Shown here in pieces: positions 1-7,125 of a stretch of DNA of 29,005 nucleotides. Position numbers and translations under genes: made by a program. The DNA is from CAZPAN01 sp964428485. GTDB lineage: Bacteria > Actinomycetota > Coriobacteriia > Coriobacteriales > CADBOM01. The stretch spans positions 1 through 29,005 of the forward strand of contig CAYRYP010000008.1 of assembly GCA_964428485.1 (NCBI GenBank), in the 5' to 3' direction. How positions within the stretch are numbered: position 1 is the first letter of the stretch; each line of letters begins with the position of its first letter. The notes under the pieces were generated by a model, which was given only the letters and a program-made list of their open reading frames with translations, did not search any database and was not told where the DNA came from.

Positions 1-253
1 CTTCCCGACGATGTGCTACCTCAACAACGAGAACAACTAACACGTCATCCTCGATATCACAGATGATGCGATAGTCTCCAACCCGATAGCGCCAAAGGCC
101 AGCCAGTTTGCCTGTGAGAGCCTTTCCACGGCTTCTTGGGTCTTCCATACCGGATATGGCCTCTAAAGTGTTCAAGATTGATTCGGAAACCTTCTTATCA
201 AGTTTCCGTAGTTCTTTATCAGCTCGACGTGTGAACTTAATCGTCCAGCCCAC
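1..253 (-). CDS. relE: RelE/ParE-family mRNA interferase toxin (partial at window edge)
   Basis: Translating the minus strand from a GTG at 253-251 gives 84 codons without a stop, running off the left edge. The protein opens GWTIKFTRRADKELRKLD and later has LWRYRVGDYRIICDIEDD, the classic RelE core (a basic helix, then the W-R-x-R-x-G-D-Y-R strand). RelE toxins are about 85-95 residues, so only a few residues should be missing. The family cleaves mRNA at the ribosome or, in ParE members, poisons gyrase; the R-x-G-D-YR pattern favours RelE. The start lies inside the antitoxin gene (17-bp overlap), which is typical of translationally coupled toxin-antitoxin pairs. The GTG start is inferred from position; no separate ribosome binding site is evident. 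Confidence 0.85.
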   Translation of the reverse strand, partial: MGWTIKFTRRADKELRKLDKKVSESILNTLEAISGMEDPRSRGKALTGKLAGLWRYRVGDYRIICDIEDDVLVVLVVEVAHRRE

Positions 254-476
254 AGTGCTTCCTTACCTCATCAAGGCTGTAGGTTTCTAACTTCCCGCGT
301 CGGTAGTCTTCAACATCCTTAAGAATGCCGTACTCCCATTCCAGCCGATCTATGGAGGTTGCTAATGCTTCGTTGACATAATAGCTTCTTGGCCTGCCAG
401 TCCCCTGCGCAAGTTGCGTATAACGCTCCATTATGTCTTTCGGTACCCTGGTAGCCATTGACGTTGTCGTTTCCAT
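237..476 (-). CDS. relB: RelB/DinJ-type ribbon-helix-helix antitoxin
   Basis: A 79-residue protein. The N-terminal segment TSMATRVPKDIMERYTQLA followed by GRPRSYYVNEALATSID is a ribbon-helix-helix DNA-binding fold: a beta strand with alternating residues, then two helices separated by a turn. The acidic C-terminal part (about residues 45-79) would wrap and neutralise the toxin encoded downstream. A strong ribosome binding site, AAAAGGAGGA, sits just before the ATG at 476. Known antitoxins of this type autorepress their operon together with the toxin; the operator would lie in 477-560, but I see no clear palindrome there. An internal Met at residue 7 is an alternative start, less well placed for the ribosome binding site. 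Confidence 0.85.
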   Translation of the reverse strand: METTTSMATRVPKDIMERYTQLAQGTGRPRSYYVNEALATSIDRLEWEYGILKDVEDYRRGKLETYSLDEVRKHCGLDD

Positions 477-641
477 GGCATCCTCCTTTTATCTAAGATG
501 TTTTAAACAAAAGTTGGTGAAATCCGGCTATCAGACAGAAGCCGTCTTTGCTTTTTACTTACTTCGTAGTTACTCTATCTCGGATTGTATCACCGTATTA
601 CGTTTATGCAATGCCACTCGGAACAAGAGGGGATGGATATT

Positions 642-672
642 AAAAAGAGGCCGGGAGATCGTTCCGGCCTCT
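642..672 (-). terminator. Rho-independent terminator of tRNA-His
   Basis: On the minus strand, AGAGGCCGG and CCGGCCTCT pair around a short loop and are followed by TTTTTAA. It lies about 12 bp downstream of the tRNA-His 3' end, so it ends that transcript. Confidence 0.85.
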
Positions 673-683
673 GCTTATTTAGA

Positions 684-761
684 TGGGGTGGGTGAAGGGT
701 CTCGAACCCTCGACCTTCGGAGCCACAATCCGACGCTCTAGCCAACTGAGCTACACCCACC
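684..761 (-). tRNA. tRNA-His (anticodon GTG)
   Basis: The minus strand folds as a complete cloverleaf. The acceptor stem is GTGGGTG with CACCCAC. An extra 5' G (position -1) pairs with discriminator C73, which is the hallmark of tRNA-His. The D arm has GCTC and GAGC. The anticodon stem TCGGA/TCCGA holds the loop TTGTGGC, giving anticodon GTG. The T arm is GAGGG TTCGAGA CCCTT. CCA is encoded at the 3' end (684-686). The gene stands alone and has its own terminator. Confidence 0.97.
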
Positions 762-928
762 ATGATGTGAACGAATTGAGAGTATATCCGTTGGGGGCTA
801 GCCAGACAACCACACTGGAGCGTTCGGCCCCGTCAAACGGCTACCGGCAAGCCGAACGCGCCCGCGCGCCCACGCCCACACACGCAAGCCCTCGCAGGCA
901 GTTAGCGCCTTGTTAGACAAGCGGGACG

Positions 929-1153
929 CTAGCTGCTGGTGCTGATATACCTGGGTCTCTCCCCCGCCGAGGTGTTGTCCGTTGCCTGCGGGTTGAGTGT
1001 CCAGTACGGGCATGAGGAGCGCGGTTCCACCATCACGTAGGTGGCGTCGCTACCAACGGAGTCCAGATAGAGCTGGCTGCCGCACATCCTCGCGATCTGG
1101 AACTTGCAGTTCTTGCAGATGTGCTCGATTCCCACCATCTTGTTTGCTTCCAA
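929..1153 (-). CDS. Small four-cysteine protein of unknown function
   Basis: A protein of 74 residues from a TTG at 1153, or 69 from an ATG at 1138 that has a GGAAG element 8-9 nt upstream; the frame also stays open above the TTG, so the start is unsettled. It contains CKNC (Cys13, Cys16), then Cys24 and Cys48, a pattern suited to binding a zinc ion or a small Fe-S cluster. The segment between the last two cysteines is polar with hydrophobic strands. It follows the DUF3467 gene after 38 bp on the same strand, so the two are probably cotranscribed. I do not recognise a named family. Supporting evidence for coding is the regular cysteine spacing and absence of a better frame on either strand. 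Confidence 0.55.
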   Translation of the reverse strand: MEANKMVGIEHICKNCKFQIARMCGSQLYLDSVGSDATYVMVEPRSSCPYWTLNPQATDNTSAGERPRYISTSS

Positions 1154-1191
1154 TGCAAAAAGATCGTCTAGCTCACCCAGGCGCAGAACTA

Positions 1192-1473
1192 CTACTGCTG
1201 CTGGGACCTTCCGGTAAGGCCGGGGTTCTTCTCTAGATGCTCGGTGAGGGCCTTATGGAGGGCGACAAGCTGGTTGTGCGAGAGGATGACCCTAGAGACC
1301 AGATAGGATGGAGCCTTGCTGTCGGGGTTCGGGGAATGGTCGTTGTAGATGAAGTCTATCCTGGATTCGGAGGGCGTCGAGGCGATGATCGACATGTTCG
1401 CGTAGACTCCCTTGAGATCCTCGGGTTTGGCGGTGATGTTGAGGTTTGCAGGCTTGTTCGGCTGATCTGCCAT
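1192..1473 (-). CDS. DUF3467 family protein
   Basis: A 93-residue protein beginning MADQPNKPANLN. The signature DUF3467 layout is visible: KGVYANMSIIASTPSESRIDF near the N-terminus, then a strand ending in SRVILSHNQLVALHKALTEHLEKN. The start at 1473 is chosen because AGGAG lies 5 nt upstream; a longer reading to 1530 adds 19 residues that look non-coding. The family is small, cytoplasmic and of unknown function; it is widespread in anaerobes and actinobacteria. Its neighbour downstream is the four-cysteine protein, and it is divergent from the trigger-factor-like gene with about 140 bp between. Confidence 0.82.
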   Translation of the reverse strand: MADQPNKPANLNITAKPEDLKGVYANMSIIASTPSESRIDFIYNDHSPNPDSKAPSYLVSRVILSHNQLVALHKALTEHLEKNPGLTGRSQQQ

Positions 1474-1563
1474 TTTCGCTCCTATCGTTTCACGCCGCGA
1501 ATCGATTTCACGCGGCTTCCCGCATAACATGATATCCCCATTTCCACCGGAGCGGCGAATATC

Positions 1564-1577
1564 ACGCTAAAATTAGC
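1564..1577. promoter_or_regulatory. Palindrome between divergent genes, possible operator
   Basis: CGCTAA-AA-TTAGCG is a perfect 6-bp inverted repeat with a 2-bp centre. It sits in the 144-bp gap between the DUF3467 gene (minus) and the trigger-factor-like gene (plus). It overlaps a TAAAAT that could act as a -10 box for the plus-strand gene. The site is seen; the regulatory role is inferred. Confidence 0.35.
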
Positions 1578-1617
1578 GCTTACATGCCTGATTGAGAGCA
1601 ACGAGTCGTCGAGAGGA

Positions 1618-2982
1618 ATGTGTGGACAGATGGAAGTCCTAAAACTGATCAAGAAGCCGATCGGTCACACTAAGATTGAGTACTACGTCACGGTTGACGG
1701 CCAGACCGTGTCGGATGCGATGGACATCGCTATCGACAACATGGTGAGTGCAACCTACACGGTCGTGCCCGATGGCGATGACCCCGAAAAGACGCTGCGC
1801 GACAAGCTGGGCGATCAGCAGTTTGAGTCGATGCTGCAGTTCTACGTCACCAGCAGGCTCTTTCCCTTCATCATCAGCGACGAACCCGAGCTCGACATGG
1901 CATTCGATCCCAACTGCACCTCCGAGCAGATTCCGCGCCGCGGGGAGGACTTCCAGTTCACGATACACGTACTCCTGCGCCCGAAGTACAGCCTCACCTC
2001 CTACGACCCCGTCGAGGTGGAAGTTCGCAGGTACACCGTGCCGGAGGAGGCGATCGACAAGCAGCTCGCCCAGATCGCCGAGATAAACACCGGATACAAG
2101 ACGTTGGAGGACGATGGAAGTCCGATCGAGATGGGCCAGTTCATCCAGATCGACATGCACACCACCAAGGACGGACGCGAGGTCAGGGGCCTATGCGGCG
2201 AGGGCAGGCTGCTCGAGCTCAACTATGGATTTATGCCCAAGGGCTTCATCGACAATATCGTGGGAATGACGGTTGGACAGACCAAGACCTTCGATTTCGA
2301 GGGTCCACGCGAGGGCACGATCGATGAGGACGACACAGAGATATATACCTGCACCCTCACCGTGACGGAGCGCAAGCGCCAGATGGTGCCCGAGATCACC
2401 GATGCCTGGGTCGAGGTCAACATGCCCGACGCCGGAACCCTCGAAGGGCTGCGCGAGAAGATCAGAGAGGGCCTGGAGGAGCAAAACAACCAGCAGACCC
2501 AGCAGGAGATCAGCCAGGCGGTGGACTTCGAACTGTCCAAGAGGTTCGAGGGCAAGATCCCCGACGAGATATACGAGACCGCCGGAAAGAGCGTCTACCA
2601 GACCATGGTCGCCAACCTACGACAGCAGGGCAAGACCATCGACGACATAATGCAGGAAGAAGGCGTCACCCAAGACCAGATCAACATGCAGGTGATGCTC
2701 CAGGCCCGCGACATCATCAGGCAGGGCCTCTCGCTCGACAAGCTCTTCGAGGTCAAGATCGGCGAGCTCAGCGATCAAGACATCGACGAAGCATTCAAGG
2801 CCATCGCTCCCGGGCGCGAGGAGGAGGCCAAGGAGCAGTTCCATGAGAGCGGCAGGGACTACGCGATCAAAGAGGTCGCCAAGAGGCTCGCGGCCCACAG
2901 GTGGCTTGTAGAAAACGCCATCATCACCTACCGCGACGTGGAGATGCCCATACCCTCCGATCCATACGAGCAGCAGGCCTAG
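1618..2982 (+). CDS. Trigger-factor-like peptidyl-prolyl isomerase/chaperone
   Basis: A 454-residue protein, close to the usual trigger factor length (about 430-450). The middle part (about residues 160-245) has FKBP-like features: MGQFIQIDM, then KGFIDNIVGMTVGQTKTF, matching the trigger factor pattern of a glycine-phenylalanine turn and GM-x-x-G. The rest (about 265-440) is helical and charged like the trigger factor C-terminal chaperone arms, including a region KIPDEIYE that matches the family. The N-terminal ribosome-docking loop (GFR-x-G-K in true trigger factor) is absent; DGDDPEKTLRDKLG stands there instead. It is therefore probably a paralogue, not the housekeeping protein. The ATG at 1618 has AGAGG too close (1 nt), while the in-frame ATG at 1630 has it about 12 nt away; either could be used. 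Confidence 0.8.
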   Translation: MCGQMEVLKLIKKPIGHTKIEYYVTVDGQTVSDAMDIAIDNMVSATYTVVPDGDDPEKTLRDKLGDQQFESMLQFYVTSRLFPFIISDEPELDMAFDPNCTSEQIPRRGEDFQFTIHVLLRPKYSLTSYDPVEVEVRRYTVPEEAIDKQLAQIAEINTGYKTLEDDGSPIEMGQFIQIDMHTTKDGREVRGLCGEGRLLELNYGFMPKGFIDNIVGMTVGQTKTFDFEGPREGTIDEDDTEIYTCTLTVTERKRQMVPEITDAWVEVNMPDAGTLEGLREKIREGLEEQNNQQTQQEISQAVDFELSKRFEGKIPDEIYETAGKSVYQTMVANLRQQGKTIDDIMQEEGVTQDQINMQVMLQARDIIRQGLSLDKLFEVKIGELSDQDIDEAFKAIAPGREEEAKEQFHESGRDYAIKEVAKRLAAHRWLVENAIITYRDVEMPIPSDPYEQQA

Positions 2983-2985
2983 CGC

Positions 2986-3777
2986 ATGGAGGCCCTGGCT
3001 TGGGCGCTCATCGTATCCTGCATCACCGGAATCGGATGCGGAGCGCTCGGAGCGGGAATCGCGACGCTGTTCGACGCAGGGTCCAACAGGACCATCAGCA
3101 TCCTGCTCAGCTTCGCAGCAGGGCTGATGCTGTCGATCATCTGTTTCGACTTTGTCCCCGAAGCTCTGGAACAGGGTGAGGGGCTTTTGCACCTCCTGCT
3201 CGTGACTGCCTTCATAGCCGCAGGCGCGATTATCGTAGGCGTCCTAGGACGGGTCGTGGACAAGCGCGCCCAGAAGCGAGCTCATTGCAGCGCCCTGGAC
3301 AACCCGAGCACACCCCTGGGAAGTGAGCAGCTCAAGATTGCGGGTCTGGTAATGGCCATCGCGATCGCGATGCACAATCTCCCCGCAGGCGTGAGCATCG
3401 GGGGATCGTTCGCCAGCCCCGACGGCACGATGATTGTCTCAGGTGTGATGATAGCGGTGCTTCTGGGGCTTCACAGCATCCCGGAAACAATGTCGATGGC
3501 GATACCGTTAATCCACTCCGGAATGTCCAAGGCAAGGACGATTCTGATCGGCGCGGCCATAGGCACCTTCATACTCATCGGCACGCTGATAGGGTATGCG
3601 ATCGGCGAGATAGACGCGTTCTGGATGTCGATGTGCCTCGCCTTCGCGAGTGGTGCGATGCTCTTTGTGATGTTCGGGGAAATCCTGCCAGAGTCGTTTC
3701 TGATCTTCCATTCCAAGAAGCCCGCGCTCGCCGTCCTGGGCGGGTTGATCTTCGGAATCGTGCTCATAGGCCTGTAG
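2986..3777 (+). CDS. ZIP-family divalent metal transporter
   Basis: A 263-residue membrane protein with about eight hydrophobic segments, the usual size for bacterial ZIP transporters of zinc, iron or manganese. Transmembrane segment 4 carries AMHNLPAGVSIG (His130, Asn131) and segment 5 carries LGLHSIPETM (His163, Glu167), the metal-binding signatures of the family. The usual Glu of the HN-x-PEG motif is Ala134 here, so the binuclear site may be changed. The loop between segments 3 and 4 (about 92-115) is short, with one His and one Cys. It begins 3 bp after the stop of the chaperone gene and shows no strong ribosome binding site of its own, so translation is probably coupled. Confidence 0.88.
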   Translation: MEALAWALIVSCITGIGCGALGAGIATLFDAGSNRTISILLSFAAGLMLSIICFDFVPEALEQGEGLLHLLLVTAFIAAGAIIVGVLGRVVDKRAQKRAHCSALDNPSTPLGSEQLKIAGLVMAIAIAMHNLPAGVSIGGSFASPDGTMIVSGVMIAVLLGLHSIPETMSMAIPLIHSGMSKARTILIGAAIGTFILIGTLIGYAIGEIDAFWMSMCLAFASGAMLFVMFGEILPESFLIFHSKKPALAVLGGLIFGIVLIGL

Positions 3778-3790
3778 TGGCAGGACTCCC

Positions 3791-4600
3791 CTATCCCATA
3801 ATCGCGTCGAACATTCCGTCGAGCCAGCTCTGATCGAACGACTCGATCTTGCCATCATCACACGCGGCGGCCAGGCGCATGTCCATCGGTATCGTCGCGG
3901 TATTCTCGATTCCGTGCTTGGCGGCGATCTCAGCTAGGTGACTCTCCCCAAAAAGCTCGATCCTCTTTCCGCAATCGGGGCACTCAAGATAGCTCATGTT
4001 CTCCACCAGCCCAAGAACCGGAATGTTCATGCGGTGAGCCATGTTGACAGCCTTCTCCACGATCATACCCACAAGCTCCTGCGGCGAGGAGACGATGACG
4101 AGCCCGTCGATAGGGAGCGACTGGAACACCGTGAGGGCCACGTCGCCGGTCCCCGGGGGCATATCGACGAACATAACATCGATATCTCCCCAATCGACCT
4201 CCGACCAGAACTGGGTGACGATTCCCGAGATAACGGGACCGCGCCAGATAACCGGGTCGGTCTCGTTTTGGATCAGTAGGTTGAGCGACATCACCTTGAT
4301 GCCACCCTCGCTTTTGGCCGGGATCATGTGGTTCTCGCCGGCGATGCCCACATGGCCGTCGATCCCGAACGACTTCGGGATCGACGGACCGGTGATGTCC
4401 GAGTCGAGGATCGCCGTGCTCATCCCCCTCTTGAGCGCGGTGCTCGCGAGCAGTGAGGTGACAAGGGACTTGCCGACGCCGCCCTTGCCGCTGACAACCC
4501 CGATAACGCGCTTGACGCTACTCTGGTCGTTCAGCTTGGCGTAGCGCTCCTCCTTGAGATTGGGAATGTTGTACTTGTGCTGCCTCTCCTCATCTGCCAT
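3791..4600 (-). CDS. mrp: Mrp/NBP35-family iron-sulfur cluster carrier ATPase
   Basis: A 269-residue soluble P-loop protein. GKGGVGKS at 38-45 is the deviant Walker A of the ParA/MinD/Mrp family. DSDITGPSIPKSFG (about 67-79) and VDMPPGTGD (about 145-153) are Mrp signatures. ECPDCGK (Cys207, Cys210) is the CxxC that binds a [4Fe-4S] cluster bridging two subunits. Proteins of this type deliver iron-sulfur clusters to target enzymes; the hydrogenase encoded nearby is an obvious client, although that is inference. The N-terminal DUF59 domain of longer Mrp proteins is missing, as in the short NBP35-like class. The gene is convergent with the ZIP transporter (13 bp apart) and follows the formate channel gene on the same strand after 90 bp. 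Confidence 0.93.
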   Translation of the reverse strand: MADEERQHKYNIPNLKEERYAKLNDQSSVKRVIGVVSGKGGVGKSLVTSLLASTALKRGMSTAILDSDITGPSIPKSFGIDGHVGIAGENHMIPAKSEGGIKVMSLNLLIQNETDPVIWRGPVISGIVTQFWSEVDWGDIDVMFVDMPPGTGDVALTVFQSLPIDGLVIVSSPQELVGMIVEKAVNMAHRMNIPVLGLVENMSYLECPDCGKRIELFGESHLAEIAAKHGIENTATIPMDMRLAAACDDGKIESFDQSWLDGMFDAIMG

Positions 4601-4623
4601 GGCGCAGACACCCTCTCTTTCTA

Positions 4624-4645
4624 GGCGAACTCCTCCGAGTCCGCC
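4624..4645 (-). other. Hairpin upstream of mrp
   Basis: GGCGAACTC and GAGTCCGCC pair with one A-C mismatch around the loop CTCC. It lies between the formate channel stop and the mrp start. There is no T-run, so it is more likely an mRNA stem than a terminator. Confidence 0.35.
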
Positions 4646-4690
4646 TTGCAGGCTGAACAGGACAGATGCATAGCAACGCCCAGGATGCCG

Positions 4691-5551
4691 CTACTTCTCC
4701 TCCGGCTTGGCGGGGTTGAAGGCGCGGGACTTGCTCGCATAGCAGAAGTACATGATGATCCCGATCGCGACGCCACCGACGATGTTGCCCAGAGTCACCG
4801 GAACCAGATTGCCGAACAGGCCCTCAACCGAGAGCAGGGCCAGCTGATCAGAGGTGATCCCATAGAGGTCGGCCGCGGCGGCTGCGTAGGCAGGGTTGGC
4901 GGCGGCGGCGATTCCCGCAGGGATGTAGTACATGTTCGCGATGCAGTGCTCAAAACCGGAGAGCACGAAGGCGCAGATGGGGATGAAGATACCCAGAATC
5001 TTGCTGGCTATGTCCTTTGCGGCGGTGGCGAGCAGCACGGCGATGCAGACCAGCACGTTACAGCCGATGCCGGAGACGAACGCCTGGGAGAAGCCGAGGT
5101 TGACCTTGCCCAGCGCGACATTGATCGTGAACGCACCCAGACCGTCCGAGCTGTAGCCGAGCTGGGTGGTGCCGGCGATCAGGGCCACCACCAGCAGGGA
5201 TCCGACGAAGTTACCGATCCACAGGGTGACGAGGCTCTTAATCCAACCACTCCAGCGGATCTTCTTCGCAAGGATTCCCTCCACCATCAGGCAGTTGCCC
5301 GTGAAGAGCTCGGCTCCCAGGATTACCACCATGATGAGGCCGGCGGGGAACACACAGCCGGCAGCGAGCCTGGCGAGACCGGTGTTGCTGATCTGATGCA
5401 TCACAAGATTCGCGGACTCTGCCCCGAACGCGATGAATGCACCCGCCAGAATCGCGAGCAGAAACATCTTGGGAAGCGTGAGACTGGCCTTGACGACGGC
5501 AGAGTTGATCGTCGCCTGCGCAATCTCGGCAGGAGAGTTGAAATTGTTCAT
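4691..5551 (-). CDS. focA: Formate/nitrite transporter (FNT) family channel
   Basis: A 286-residue protein with six membrane segments, the size of FocA/NirC pentameric channels. ILGAELFTGNC (about 78-87) is the broken-helix signature of transmembrane segment 2, and GFEHCIANMYYIPAG (about 199-213) contains the central pore histidine (His202) and the segment 5 break. The EHxIANMxxIPxG form is closest to formate channels, so formate is the likely substrate; nitrite or hydrosulfide cannot be excluded. The ATG at 5551 is preferred to one 18 codons upstream because AAGGGG lies 8 nt before it and the protein then begins like FocA. It lies upstream of mrp on the same strand. No pyruvate-formate lyase or formate dehydrogenase gene lies in the window. 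Confidence 0.92.
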   Translation of the reverse strand: MNNFNSPAEIAQATINSAVVKASLTLPKMFLLAILAGAFIAFGAESANLVMHQISNTGLARLAAGCVFPAGLIMVVILGAELFTGNCLMVEGILAKKIRWSGWIKSLVTLWIGNFVGSLLVVALIAGTTQLGYSSDGLGAFTINVALGKVNLGFSQAFVSGIGCNVLVCIAVLLATAAKDIASKILGIFIPICAFVLSGFEHCIANMYYIPAGIAAAANPAYAAAAADLYGITSDQLALLSVEGLFGNLVPVTLGNIVGGVAIGIIMYFCYASKSRAFNPAKPEEK

Positions 5552-5746
5552 GTTAGCACCCCTTGGATCATCCGCGCAAAACCACCTTAAGATAGACACC
5601 CCCACAGGCGTCCTCCACTAAGGTATGAGTTTGCAGCGATTTGGAATCAGACCTGTCCAATTCTCGTAGTATCGAACATCCAGTTGAACATTCCTTCTGC
5701 ACAAAATCGGCAATCGCTCAATATATGCCCCTCTCCTGCTCCTAGA

Positions 5747-7081
5747 TCACACCAGGTCCACCGCCAGCCAGGAGACCTCTACCGCCGGCGTGACCTGAAG
5801 GCCGTTGTTGAGCATCCTCTCCACCTCGCTTGCTGGAAACGACGCCGTAAGGCACCACTCGTTTCCAGAGAGCGCATATGCCGAGATCATGCACGTGTAC
5901 CCATTGGGTGCAGACGCTCCGCAAGCGATCACAAAGTCCGTATCACCAGGAACGCTCACTGTGATCGTGCTCACCAGGAAACTCCCCGAGCCGTCGTCTG
6001 TGGTGGTAGGTATCGCGACCTCGGGAATCGCCACCACTCCCCCGTGTTCCGCGCTCACTTCAAGGGCACTCAGAGTGCCATCGATCAAACCCGCCTGAAG
6101 AGTTTCCGCATTGAGCGATCCAACCTGAAGCGATCCGGCGGTTAGAGAAGAGATCGATGCGATACCCACCGACAAGATGTCGGCTTTCAGGCTTTCGACA
6201 TCGAGAGTCGACACCGCTGCGGTTACGATATCCGCCCGGTTAGATGAGATGCTTCCCGAGGTCAACTCTCCCACGCTAGCCCGTTCCAGAGAGCCGTCCG
6301 CTGCATAAAGCGATCCGAACTCCGCGCTGTCTGCGGAAAGCCCGGCGGCGTCGATGCCCATCGCATTCAGATGGGTAGCGTAGACCGAACCCAGGCTCGC
6401 AGACCGGCTGCTCAGAGTTCCTAGCTCCGCTAGATCGGATGCCACGGTCGTTAGACTCGCACTGCCCGCATCAATCTGTCCCGCGTCAACCCTGCTGCTC
6501 TGCAACTCAGATATGCTCGCGCTTCTGGAGTTGAGCGCCGCGAGCACCGCCTCGGCGACGCTGATGCTGTCAAAGTCCGCAGAGTCACCCTCGACGGTGA
6601 CAACCCGTGCATGATCTGCTTCGATCTCGCCGATGTCGGCGCTGGTGGCCGAGAGATCTCTTGCGATCACGGAGCCGAGCGACGACAGCGATTCGGCCAT
6701 GACGGTTCCGGCTACGATCACCGAACCGTCCACCTCGAGCGAGGTCCACGCCCTGGTCCTTCCCGTCTCGGGATCCACCTCGAACAGCAGCTTGTCGTCG
6801 TCCCCTCCGCTGCTCACCGCCAGTCTTCCCCTCGACCAAACAGCAAACCCATCGAGGTCCACCGCAACCACGGAGGTTCCCTCAGATGCGCCGGACCCAG
6901 CACCAGAGGATGATCCACCCTTCCCGGAGGTGGAATACTCACCTTCCTGGGCGTTTGAATTCTGTTCGGATTCGGTTTGGGATTGGTTTGGATCCGATTG
7001 GGCACTGCAACCGGATATCAGTGATATACAGGCAAGAACGGCGATTCCACCAAAGATCGCCGTGCGTCTGACGGAGTTCAT
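5747..7081 (-). CDS. Lipoprotein with continuous pentad-repeat (predicted beta-helix) stalk
   Basis: A 444-residue protein with a lipoprotein signal (LISGC, lipidated Cys25), then a Ser/Gly/Gln-rich tether (26-70). A short domain at 71-118 ends FEVDPETGRTRAWTSLEVDG, resembling the leader of phage tail-fibre repeats. From 147 to 336 the chain divides into 38 consecutive five-residue units with no register slip. Position 2 is Ala, Leu, Ile or Val (Gly once), and position 4 is a small or hydrophobic residue (examples SADIG, SASLG, TLSSR, SLNAE); five weaker units extend back to 122. This should form a pentapeptide-type helix or fibre. The C-terminal domain (345-444) is beta-rich, with three cysteines (387, 397, 410). 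GGGAG lies 8 nt before the ATG. No named family was recognised. It is divergent from the Ser/Thr kinase. Confidence 0.82.
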   Translation of the reverse strand: MNSVRRTAIFGGIAVLACISLISGCSAQSDPNQSQTESEQNSNAQEGEYSTSGKGGSSSGAGSGASEGTSVVAVDLDGFAVWSRGRLAVSSGGDDDKLLFEVDPETGRTRAWTSLEVDGSVIVAGTVMAESLSSLGSVIARDLSATSADIGEIEADHARVVTVEGDSADFDSISVAEAVLAALNSRSASISELQSSRVDAGQIDAGSASLTTVASDLAELGTLSSRSASLGSVYATHLNAMGIDAAGLSADSAEFGSLYAADGSLERASVGELTSGSISSNRADIVTAAVSTLDVESLKADILSVGIASISSLTAGSLQVGSLNAETLQAGLIDGTLSALEVSAEHGGVVAIPEVAIPTTTDDGSGSFLVSTITVSVPGDTDFVIACGASAPNGYTCMISAYALSGNEWCLTASFPASEVERMLNNGLQVTPAVEVSWLAVDLV

Positions 7082-7125
7082 AAGACCACTCCCTTCCTGG
7101 GAAGCGGTCTTCGGGGAGGTCGATT

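Noticed and set aside
798..1013. 71-codon minus-strand frame overlapping the four-cysteine protein gene
   Set aside because: It has Arg/Gly-rich random composition and overlaps the better supported frame; no ribosome binding site.
4646..5590. Long plus-strand open frame opposite the formate channel gene
   Set aside because: It is the reverse of a clear FNT gene; its composition is charged and repetitive without a domain, as expected of a shadow frame in GC-rich DNA.
6070..6643. Pentad-repeat lipoprotein as part of a prophage tail module
   Set aside because: It has a lipoprotein signal and no phage structural, lysis or integrase genes nearby; resemblance to fibre repeats is only local.
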